From Microscilla marina ATCC 23134 (lineage in GTDB: Bacteria > Bacteroidota > Bacteroidia > Cytophagales > Microscillaceae): a stretch of DNA of 64,000 nucleotides. Under the pieces are notes generated by a model. The model searched no databases and had not been told where the DNA came from. It was given only the letters and a program-made list of their open reading frames with translations. This document shows, in pieces, positions 45,032 through 53,507 of the stretch (the first letter of the stretch is position 1; the number at the start of each line of letters is the position of its first letter). A program made the position numbers and the translations under genes. The stretch spans positions 1 through 64,000 of the forward strand of contig NZ_AAWS01000050.1 of the NCBI RefSeq assembly GCF_000169175.1, read 5' to 3'.

Positions 45032-45051
45032 GAAAAAGCCAATTATTTTTG
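45032..45051 (+). promoter_or_regulatory. Candidate operator between the AraC-type and GH127 genes
   Basis: Same 20-nt sequence as 38898-38917. It sits 85 bp before the regulator gene and about 230 bp before the GH127 gene. A partly similar half (GAAAAAAATCAAT) begins at 44982. TGGCTTT just upstream makes an inverted pair with its AAAGCCA. Confidence 0.5.
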
Positions 45052-45278
45052 ATATAGATACAAATATAGCATTCCCTCGTAAAATGGAGCTATATCCCAA
45101 CCCTTAAAAAAGTAGCATTTTGTGTATGACAAATAATAAAAGTATTGATTTCAGGCGATTGCAAAAAGTACTTACCCGAATTTTTTAATAGATAACCCCT
45201 TGGATTTTCAAACAAAACAGGAAATGTAAGACGCCATTGAACTTTGGTGAAAACTTATAAAAATACAAGATAAACTCT

Positions 45279-47252
45279 ATGTCAGAAAACCCTTTTAAGC
45301 TCATAAATACAGTAGCACAAAAATATGAATGGTTGGCATTTGGTCATATAAAACCTAAAGGGTGGGTGCTAGAGCAAATGCAGCGAGATTTAACAGATGG
45401 ATTTTTGGGCAAGTTAGATGAATTGGTGCCCGAATTGACCAAGGAAGACGATATTTATGGTCAAAATAGGCTCAGCAAAAATGTGAAAAGTAAAGACTTG
45501 GGCAACAAGTCGGAAGATAAAAAGTGGGAGGTGCAATACCTTTGGTGGAACAGCGAAACTCAGTCTAATTGGCGAGATGGTTACATCAGGGCAGCAGTGC
45601 TTACCTCTAACCAGGCAATACTTGAAAAAGTACAAAAGTATGTGGAGCATATATTGAGTTGCCAAGACCCTGACGGATACCTGGGAATATATGACCGTGA
45701 GCTACGCTATAATTTTGACAACGAAAACGGAGAACTTTGGGCGCAAGCTTGTTTGCTTAGGGGTTTGCTGGCTTATTATGAAGCTACTCAAGAGCAAAAA
45801 GTGCTCAATGCAGTTGTAAAAGCAGTGCGAGTAACTATGCAAGCATATCCACCGCATGCTTCCAACCCTTTTGGGGTAAAAGCTTCATTTGCTGGAGTAG
45901 GGCACGGGCTCATATTTACCGATGTGGTAGATCGTTTGTATCAACTTACCAAAGAAAAAGTGTACCTGGAGTATAGTTTATGGTTGTACGAAAACTATAG
46001 TCAAAACACGCTCAGTGAACAAGACATTCAATATAAGAATGCTATAAATCCAGCGTATAAGTTCAAAGGGCATGGAGTACATACTTATGAGCATATCCGT
46101 GCTTTGGTTACCGCCTATTATGCTTCAGGCAACCCATCGTTGAAGAAAGCCTTGGGTGACTATTTAACCAAGCTCGAAAAGTGTATTACTCCCAGCGGAG
46201 GGCCAGTAGGAGATGAGTGGGTAGCTGAACGGTATGGCGATGCTACCGAAACTGGATACGAGTATTGTTCCATTCATGAACTGCTTGATTCATACACGCA
46301 CTTGCTGCAAAAAACAGGAGATATGCAGTGGGCAGACAAAGCCGAATGGCTGTTATTTAACGCTGCCCAAGGAGCTCGCCATCCTCAGGAAAGCTGTATT
46401 GCTTACCTCAAAACTGACAATTCTTATGCTATGGTAGGCAAGTTTCGCCCTGGCGATGTATGCCAGGAGGGGGAAGTAGAACAGGTGCGTTATAAGTACT
46501 CGCCTACTCATCAAGATGCAGCCGTTTGCTGTAACCCCAATGCAGGACGAATTTACCCTTATTATGTCAAAAGTATGTGGTTGCGTAGTCAAACTGGTTT
46601 GGTAGCGGCCTTGTACGGAGCATCAGTGCTTGATACTGAAATCAATGGAATCTCGCTCAAAATAGAGCAGAAAACAAATTACCCATTCGAGCAGCAAATC
46701 GCTTTTGAGCTAACCCTTGACCAACCCCAAACTTTTGAATTTTGTTTGCGCCAACCTGCTTGGGCTACTGGTGCCCAAATACATATAGAAGGGTCTAAAG
46801 CAACTAAACAAGATCAGTTGTGGGTAATACATAAACAATGGGAAACAGGCGATGTGGTCACTGTAAATTTTGAGGCAAAAGTAGAAGTCAGGCAAGACCA
46901 AAAGCAAGATTGTTATTTGTCTTATGGTTCACTCTTATATGCTTTGCCCATCAAGGCAGAACGAACGGTACATAAGTCGCACCCAGTGGAGGGGTTTTAT
47001 GATTTGTACTATACCACCAACGAAAATATTAATTATTATTTTGATAAAACTGAGGCAGGCAAATTTGAACATCAATTGCAGCAGGTAAACACTGAAAACC
47101 CTTGGGGCGATCCCGCTTCTTTGCTTAAGGGCAAACTCTGGAACACCCAAGGACAACTGCAAGAGGTTACCTTATGGCCTTTGGGCAGTACTATCTTGCG
47201 CCGAGTTACTTTCGAACCCAAACCTTTGCCAGAAGGTAATCAGACATCATAA
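45279..47252 (+). CDS. GH127 (DUF1680) glycoside hydrolase, beta-L-arabinofuranosidase type
   Basis: 657 residues with no signal peptide. It has the (alpha/alpha)6-barrel opening of the family (NWRDGYIRAAVLTSNQAILEKVQ, LSCQDPDGYLGIYD) and the zinc-cysteine cluster of GH127: Cys330 (TETGYEYCSIHEL) and Cys417/Cys418 (DAAVCCNPNAGR), with a Glu just before Cys330. In the known enzyme the zinc-bound Cys is the nucleophile that removes beta-L-arabinofuranose. Substrate specificity cannot be fixed from sequence; DUF1680 members also act on other sugars. Cytoplasmic location implies that small oligosaccharides are imported. It is the first of three hydrolase genes on this strand. Confidence 0.88.
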   Translation: MSENPFKLINTVAQKYEWLAFGHIKPKGWVLEQMQRDLTDGFLGKLDELVPELTKEDDIYGQNRLSKNVKSKDLGNKSEDKKWEVQYLWWNSETQSNWRDGYIRAAVLTSNQAILEKVQKYVEHILSCQDPDGYLGIYDRELRYNFDNENGELWAQACLLRGLLAYYEATQEQKVLNAVVKAVRVTMQAYPPHASNPFGVKASFAGVGHGLIFTDVVDRLYQLTKEKVYLEYSLWLYENYSQNTLSEQDIQYKNAINPAYKFKGHGVHTYEHIRALVTAYYASGNPSLKKALGDYLTKLEKCITPSGGPVGDEWVAERYGDATETGYEYCSIHELLDSYTHLLQKTGDMQWADKAEWLLFNAAQGARHPQESCIAYLKTDNSYAMVGKFRPGDVCQEGEVEQVRYKYSPTHQDAAVCCNPNAGRIYPYYVKSMWLRSQTGLVAALYGASVLDTEINGISLKIEQKTNYPFEQQIAFELTLDQPQTFEFCLRQPAWATGAQIHIEGSKATKQDQLWVIHKQWETGDVVTVNFEAKVEVRQDQKQDCYLSYGSLLYALPIKAERTVHKSHPVEGFYDLYYTTNENINYYFDKTEAGKFEHQLQQVNTENPWGDPASLLKGKLWNTQGQLQEVTLWPLGSTILRRVTFEPKPLPEGNQTS

Positions 47253-47322
47253 AAAAACATCATTTGGTTAATTGAATAGCAGGTTGTACACCTGAGATCA
47301 TTACTTAATATATACATTGTCA

Positions 47323-49194
47323 ATGAAAAAAATTACTTACTTATTCATCATCATGGGCTTGTGCCTAAGTGCCATCAAAACTCAAGCTCAGCAAGTAGTT
47401 CAACGGGTAGAACCTACCTTTTGGTGGGTGGGTATGGCAAACCCTGAGCTACAGCTGTTGATTTATGGCAAAAACCTGGCAGCAATGAATGTAAGTCTCT
47501 CTGAAAACAAAGGGGTAGAGCTGGTAAGTGCTATACGAGTACAAAGCCCTAATTATTTGGTGCTCAACCTACATATAAGCCGTCAGGCAAAAGCCCAAAG
47601 TTTTAAGATATTATTTAAGCAACAACGCAAAACTGTTTTTACTTATAACTATTCACTCAAAAAAAGGGCGACAGGCTCGGCACAACGCAAAGGCTTTGAC
47701 CCGTCAGATGTGTTGTACCTGATTACACCCGATCGTTTTGCCAACGGTAACCCAAAAAACGACAACCACCCAGCTATGCGCGAAAGCGCCAACCGCAAAA
47801 ATAAAGGCGGACGCCATGGAGGAGATATCAAGGGTATTGTAGATAAGCTTGATTATATCAAGGACATGGGCTTTACGGCAATATGGCTTAACCCAGTGCT
47901 GGAAAACAACATGAAGGAATACTCTTACCATGGGTACTCTACTACGGATTTTTATAAAGTAGACCCTCGCTTTGGGTCAAACGAAGAGTATCGTGAATTG
48001 TGTGCTAAAGCCAAAGCTAAAGGCATTAAGGTAGTAATGGATATGATTGTCAACCATTGTGGGTCGGAGCATTGGTGGATGAAAGATTTGCCTATGTCAG
48101 ACTGGGTGAATAACCAAAAAGGATTTTTGAATAAAAAATATAAGGGCACCACTCACCGCAAAACCGTGATTCAAGACCCTTACGTAGCCCAAACCGATGT
48201 AGACGAGTTTAACAAAGGTTGGTTTGTGTCTACGATGCCCGACTTGAACCAACGCAATCCTATGATGGCAAAATACCTAATTCAAAATAGTATTTGGTGG
48301 GTAGAGTACGCGGGTTTATCAGGTATTAGAATGGATACTTATTCATACAGCGATCCGGGTTTTATGAGTGAATGGTCGTGCAAAGTAATGGCAGAATACC
48401 CCAACCTAAACATTGTAGGGGAGGAGTGGTTTTATAACCCGGCTATAGTGTCTTATTGGCAACGTGGCAAAAAAAACCGTGATGGTTACCAGGCTTGTTT
48501 GCCCAGTTTGGTCGACTTTCCTTTGCACGAAACCCTTGTAAAAGCATTGAATAAAAAAGAAGAAATGTTTTCAGGTTGGATACATGCGTACGAAATGCTT
48601 GCCAACGATTTTTTATATGCTGATCCTTTCAGTTTGGTTACTTTTCCTGATAACCACGATGTAAGCCGTTTCTTTACTCAAGTCAACGAAGATTATCACC
48701 TCTTTAAACTAGGCATTGCTTATTACCTCACAATGAGAGGTATTCCACAGATATACTATGGTACCGAGGTGCTCATGACTAGCCCCAAACACCGTGATGA
48801 TGGCTTGGTTCGAGCTGATTTTCCTGGAGGTTGGCAAGGTGATAAAGTCAATGCTTTTACTCAGAAAGGCTTGACTGCCCAGCAAAAAGATGCCCAAAAG
48901 TTTTGTAAAAAACTATTGAACTGGCGCAAAAACAATCCTGTCATTCATCAAGGTAAGTTAAGACATTATGCTCCCAAGCAAGGCATATATGTATACTTCA
49001 GGCATTACCAAGGCAAAAAAGTAATGGTAGTGTTGAGCAAAAACTCGCAAGAAGTAAAACTTAACCTAAACCGTTTTACACAGTCATTGGGTACAGCCAA
49101 GCAGGGTAAAGACATTGTTTCGGACAAGCAGCTAAACCTGCAAAACACCCTTACTGTGCCCGCCAAATCTCCTATGATTATAGAAATTAATTAA
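47323..49194 (+). CDS. GH13 alpha-amylase family enzyme with N-terminal cyclomaltodextrinase domain
   Basis: 623 residues from ATG 47323 (a TTG two codons earlier is unlikely). A signal peptide ends at TQAQ (about 23). The N-terminal beta-sandwich (VEPTFWWVGMANPELQLLIY, about 29-115) is the cyclomaltodextrinase N-domain. The TIM barrel (about 125-520) has nucleophile Asp340 in GIRMDTYSY, acid/base Glu369 in IVGEEWF and Asp448 in FPDNHDVSRF. Residues are numbered from two codons upstream of the ATG. Related enzymes (neopullulanase/SusA-like) degrade cyclodextrins, pullulan or malto-oligosaccharides in the periplasm. It lies 70 bp after the GH127 gene in the same direction. Confidence 0.9.
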   Translation: MKKITYLFIIMGLCLSAIKTQAQQVVQRVEPTFWWVGMANPELQLLIYGKNLAAMNVSLSENKGVELVSAIRVQSPNYLVLNLHISRQAKAQSFKILFKQQRKTVFTYNYSLKKRATGSAQRKGFDPSDVLYLITPDRFANGNPKNDNHPAMRESANRKNKGGRHGGDIKGIVDKLDYIKDMGFTAIWLNPVLENNMKEYSYHGYSTTDFYKVDPRFGSNEEYRELCAKAKAKGIKVVMDMIVNHCGSEHWWMKDLPMSDWVNNQKGFLNKKYKGTTHRKTVIQDPYVAQTDVDEFNKGWFVSTMPDLNQRNPMMAKYLIQNSIWWVEYAGLSGIRMDTYSYSDPGFMSEWSCKVMAEYPNLNIVGEEWFYNPAIVSYWQRGKKNRDGYQACLPSLVDFPLHETLVKALNKKEEMFSGWIHAYEMLANDFLYADPFSLVTFPDNHDVSRFFTQVNEDYHLFKLGIAYYLTMRGIPQIYYGTEVLMTSPKHRDDGLVRADFPGGWQGDKVNAFTQKGLTAQQKDAQKFCKKLLNWRKNNPVIHQGKLRHYAPKQGIYVYFRHYQGKKVMVVLSKNSQEVKLNLNRFTQSLGTAKQGKDIVSDKQLNLQNTLTVPAKSPMIIEIN

Positions 49195-49331
49195 ACCAGT
49201 AGATAAAACAAGGTGAAAGTCTTGGTAAATAATTTGGGTAAGGAAGGGTGAAAAAGTAAGTGGTCTCTCTAAAGATAAGTTATTTTTTGCCATTCCTAAA
49301 CTCCTTAAACAGAAGATCAATCGTGTTAAAA

Positions 49332-51635
49332 ATGAACAGCAACATGTCCGGTAGTAGTCAAGCACTGAAGACTGGCGTAATAGAAATAGCGTGTGGCGAA
49401 GGTACCTATACCATTGCTGCCCTCACTAACAATGTAATCAAGGTAAGCTACCAAGATACACTCACCTCTGAAAGCAAGCAATATGCAGCCGTATTGTCAG
49501 AACCAATAGCCATGCAGCTAGAGGAACAAGACAATCACATCGTTGCCAAAACTCAAGGAGTGAAGTTAGAAATTACCCGTTCACCTTTTTCTATCAACTT
49601 TTGTGACGAACAAACGGGTTCAAAGCTTAAGGGGGGCGAGTTTAGCCGTAAGGAAGGCATCGCGTCGTTTAAGTTTGGACTCAAAAACCATGAAGCCATG
49701 TATGGCATGGGGTCGCGTGGCATGCAAATGAATCGTCGTGGGCATAAACTCCTCAACTACAATTCGCACGAGCCAGGCAACGGGATGGGCTTTGAGGTGA
49801 TGAACTACTCGATACCTCATTTGGCTTCTTCGGAGCAATACATGTTGTTGTTTGACAACCCCGCGCGTGCTTGGATGGACATTGGCAAAACCCAAACTGA
49901 TGCTTTGGAATATACTAGCGAAGGGGGCAACATGGTGTATTACTTTGTCAATGGGCAATCGTTTGAAGAACTTATGGGCGAATATACCCAACTGACGGGT
50001 AAACAACCTTTGCCTCCCTTATGGGCAATGGGGTATATCCAATCTCGCTTTGGTTATCGTACCCAGCAAGAAGCCACCGAAGAATTGGACAAATTACTGG
50101 AAGCGGGCTACCCAGTAGATGCGATGATTTTGGATTTGTACTGGTTCTCTGATCACGAAAAACCCAAATGTATGGGTAACCTGGACTTTAACCAAAAGCA
50201 TTGGCCTAAGCCCAAAGAAATGATTCAATACTTTGCCAGTAAAGGGGTTAAAACCATCCCTATTACTGAACCCTTTTTTACTACCAACTCAGACCATTAC
50301 AAAGACCTGAGAAACAACGAATTGTTGGTGAAAAATAGGGCAGGGGAGGTAAGAACACTTCCTGAATTTTTCTGGGGCGAAGCTGCCTTGCTTGATATAT
50401 TTAAACCAGAAGCCCAAGCCTGGATGTGGGAGCGTTACAAGTATATGAAACAATACGGTTTTGATGGTTGGTGGGTAGACCTGTGCGAGCCCGAAATTCA
50501 CCCTGAAGACATGGTACATGTCAATGGCAAGGCCGCCGAAGTACATGGTATTTTTGGGCACCAGTGGGCGCAAATGTTATTTGAAGGCTACGCTAAAGAC
50601 TACCCTGAAGAACGTGTTTTTCAACTATCACGTGCTGGTTTTGCTGGGTCGCAACGTTTTGGTGTAGTGCCTTGGTCGGGCGATGTACGCCGTAGCTGGG
50701 ATGGGCTAAAAGCCCAACCTTTGATTATGCTCAGTGTGGGCATGTCGGGCATTGGCTATATGCACTCTGATGCGGGAGGCTTTATTTATGGTGAAAAAGA
50801 CCCAGAGTTATACACGCGTTGGATGCAGTACGCGGTATTTACCCCTGTGGTTCGTCCGCATGCTTGTGGCGAGATTTACCCAGAACCTACCTTCTGGAGC
50901 GAAGAGGTGCAAAACCACATCAAACTGTTCATTAATTTACGTTATCAACTGTTGCCTTACAACTATACGCTTGCCTGGAAAAACTCGGTAACGGGTATGC
51001 CATTGGCTCGCCCACTTTTTACTCAGTTTGCCAATGTGCCCGATACAGTAGAAGACCAATATATGTGGGGTGATAGTATTTTGGTAGCCCCTGTGTTAGA
51101 CAAAGGCATCAGAAACCGCAATGTATACTTGCCCAAAGGCAACTGGTATGACTTCTGGAATCATCAGTTTTTGCAAGGCGATAGTACCATCAATGTAGGG
51201 CTTACAATGGACAGCATTCCAGTGTATGTAAAATCGGGCAGTATCATACCTACCACTCCTGAGGTACAATCTACCTCTTTTTATACTGGTGAAACCCTGC
51301 AAATGACTTATTACGTGGGGAGCGAAAACTCTCAAACTCAGTTGTATTTTGACGATGGTAAAACCAACAATGCCTATGAGCGAGGCATGTATGAATTGGT
51401 CACTATAGCAGCCACAGTAAACAAGGGGGAGATTATATTAAGCACCCAAGTCGCAGGCAAAGGCTATGGGGGAGCCCCAAAAAAACGCTTATATGTTTTT
51501 GAACTCATAGGTTTGGCGCAAGCTCCCAAAGAGGTGAGCATAGCTGGAAAAGCGCTTTCGCATGAATGGAATCAAGAAAAAAACACTGTAAGCTTTGAAA
51601 CTGACTTGAACGATGATGTTATCATAGCTATTTAG
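49332..51635 (+). CDS. GH31 family glycoside hydrolase (alpha-glucosidase/alpha-xylosidase type)
   Basis: 767 residues from ATG 49332; the frame extends 24 codons upstream without a credible start. No signal peptide, so cytoplasmic. The N-terminal beta-sandwich (about 15-225) leads into the (beta/alpha)8 barrel (PPLWAMGYIQSRFGYRTQQE). The catalytic nucleophile is Asp383 in WWVDLCEPE and the acid/base Asp451 in PWSGDVRRSW. Two C-terminal beta domains follow (DSIPVYVKSGSIIPTTP). GH31 enzymes release alpha-linked glucose or xylose from non-reducing ends. Whether it acts on glucose or xylose is not decidable here. It completes the hydrolase set, and the downstream array of hairpins probably ends the transcript. 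Confidence 0.9.
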   Translation: MNSNMSGSSQALKTGVIEIACGEGTYTIAALTNNVIKVSYQDTLTSESKQYAAVLSEPIAMQLEEQDNHIVAKTQGVKLEITRSPFSINFCDEQTGSKLKGGEFSRKEGIASFKFGLKNHEAMYGMGSRGMQMNRRGHKLLNYNSHEPGNGMGFEVMNYSIPHLASSEQYMLLFDNPARAWMDIGKTQTDALEYTSEGGNMVYYFVNGQSFEELMGEYTQLTGKQPLPPLWAMGYIQSRFGYRTQQEATEELDKLLEAGYPVDAMILDLYWFSDHEKPKCMGNLDFNQKHWPKPKEMIQYFASKGVKTIPITEPFFTTNSDHYKDLRNNELLVKNRAGEVRTLPEFFWGEAALLDIFKPEAQAWMWERYKYMKQYGFDGWWVDLCEPEIHPEDMVHVNGKAAEVHGIFGHQWAQMLFEGYAKDYPEERVFQLSRAGFAGSQRFGVVPWSGDVRRSWDGLKAQPLIMLSVGMSGIGYMHSDAGGFIYGEKDPELYTRWMQYAVFTPVVRPHACGEIYPEPTFWSEEVQNHIKLFINLRYQLLPYNYTLAWKNSVTGMPLARPLFTQFANVPDTVEDQYMWGDSILVAPVLDKGIRNRNVYLPKGNWYDFWNHQFLQGDSTINVGLTMDSIPVYVKSGSIIPTTPEVQSTSFYTGETLQMTYYVGSENSQTQLYFDDGKTNNAYERGMYELVTIAATVNKGEIILSTQVAGKGYGGAPKKRLYVFELIGLAQAPKEVSIAGKALSHEWNQEKNTVSFETDLNDDVIIAI

Positions 51636-51851
51636 AATGGATGGTGGATAAAGGAATGTTGATCATTTGTCTTACTTTGATGTTTTGATAATAGATGTGA
51701 GAAGCTTTATTAAAATTGATAATGTAAAATTGATTCAATTATCAACCATCAACTAAAATAGATGCCTTTATAAAAATTTCTAATATTATTTTTTGAAAAC
51801 GATGAAAATCCCTTGCTAACTTTAGGAAGGGTATTTTTTGCCCAAAAGATG

Positions 51852-53190
51852 AGGGGTACCAACACAAAAAAAGCATCCTGAATTGTCAGAATGCTTTTGT
51901 TAAAAATATTGAGGGAATTATTATTTTTTTGTATTAAAGCTATACTATCTATTTTGCCTGATGATCCCTTTTTGGGAACTATTATTTTTTTGCCTGATCG
52001 TTATCTTCATGAGTATGTACATCCAGTGGGTCAAATCTCTCCCCCTTGGGTAATTTTTTTAAAAAAAACTTTTCTGGAACTAGGCGTTGAGTAATGCTCA
52101 CAAAAAAAAGCACCCTGAATTGTCAGAATGCTTTTGTTAAAAATATTGAGGGAATTATTATTTTTTTGTATTAAAGCTATACTATCTATTTTGCCTGATG
52201 ACCCCTTTTGGGGAACTATTATTTTTTTGCCTGATCGTTATCTTCATGAGTATGTACATCCGGTGGGTCAAATCTCTCCCCCTTGGGTAATTTTTTTAAA
52301 CTTTCTTGGAGGCAGAGGGGGTACCAACACAAAAAAAAGCACCCTGAATTGTCAGAATGCTTTTGTTAAAAATATTGAGGGAATTATTATTTTTTTGTAT
52401 TAAAGCTATACTATCTATTTTGCCTGATGACCCCTTTTTGGGAACTATTATTTTTTTGCCTGATCGTTATCTTCATGAGTATGTACATCCAGTGGGTCAA
52501 ATCTCTCCCCCTTGGGTAATTTTTTTTAAAACTTTCTTGGAGGCAGAGGGGGTACCAACACAAAAAAAGCACCCTGAATTGTCAGAATGCTTTTGTTAAA
52601 AATATTGAGGGAATTATTATTTTTTTGTATTAAAGCTATACTATCTATTTTGCCTGATCATTATTTTCATGAGTATGTACATCCGGTGGGTCAAATCTCT
52701 CCCCCTTGGGTAATTTTTTTTAAACTTTCTTGGAGGCAGAGGGGGTATCAACACAAAAAAAGCACCCTGAATTGTCAGAGTGCTTTTGTTAAAAATATTG
52801 AGGGAATTATTATTTTTTTGTATTAAAGCTATACTATCTATTTTGCCTGATGATCCCTTTTGGGGAACTATTATTTTTTTGCCTGATCATTATTTTCATG
52901 AGTATGTACATCCGGTGGGTCAAATCTCTCCCCCTTGGGTAATTTTTTTTTAAACTTTCTTGGAGGCAGAGGGGTACCAACACAAAAAAAAGCACCCTGA
53001 ATTGTCAGAATGCTTTTGTTAAAAATATTGAGGGAATTATTATTTTTTTGTATTAAAGCTATACTATCTATTTTGCCTGATGATCCCTTTTGGGGAACTA
53101 TTATTTTTTTGCCTGATCGTTATCTTCATGAGTATGTACATCCAGCGGGTCAAATCTCTCCCCCCTTGGATAATTTTTTTTTAAATTTTC
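51852..53190. repeat. Array of six ~230-bp tandem repeats with terminator-like hairpins
   Basis: The hairpin region GAATTGTCAG recurs at 51880, 52117, 52346, 52576, 52769 and 52999, giving unit lengths 237, 229, 230, 193 and 230. Units are nearly identical. Each holds a hairpin (AAAAGCA.cCTGA-ATTG-TCAGa.TGCTTTT) flanked by an A-run and T-rich sequence, best as a terminator on the minus strand, then a T-rich stretch and a CTCTCCCCCTTGG motif. The fourth unit is shorter by ~36 bp, a deletion between two TTTTGCCTGAT copies present in every unit. Small open frames in each unit repeat with the DNA and lack start signals. Confidence 0.9.
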
Positions 53191-53507
53191 ACAAGACTGC
53201 TTATTGAAGAACTCTTTACATATTGAGTGTCTGGAGTGGTCATAATCTAATAATTACTAATGCTTGATTTACATTATCTTTGTTATCCCCTAAATCAAAG
53301 AGCAATGGTTTTGAGTTTGATAAGATGAGCGTAGAAAGGCAATCAAAAACGCTTGATGGTCATTTTTGTATTTGCTTACATTATTCCAGTAAGCGAAGGG
53401 CTGACAAATTATTGGAGGCGCTTTGTCTGTATTTGCTTCAAAATACCCCTCAAGAAAAACAGAAATATAGGAGCACAAAAATTATTATTGTCTAGTAGTG
53501 GTATGAT

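Noticed and set aside
44075-52000. Hybrid two-component sensor for the glycan locus
   Set aside because: The regulator is a short soluble AraC-type protein with a cupin; no membrane, kinase or receiver domain is present.
51852-53190. CRISPR array
   Set aside because: Units are ~230 bp and nearly identical throughout; there are no short repeats with variable spacers and no cas genes.
51891-53207. Series of 65-91-residue frames beginning MLLLKILRELLFF
   Set aside because: They recur only because the DNA unit is repeated, start inside the hairpin, lack ribosome-binding sites and end at different points where units change length.
53280-53495. 71-residue plus-strand frame next to the array
   Set aside because: An opposite-strand frame of equal quality overlaps it, and neither has a start signal or known motif.
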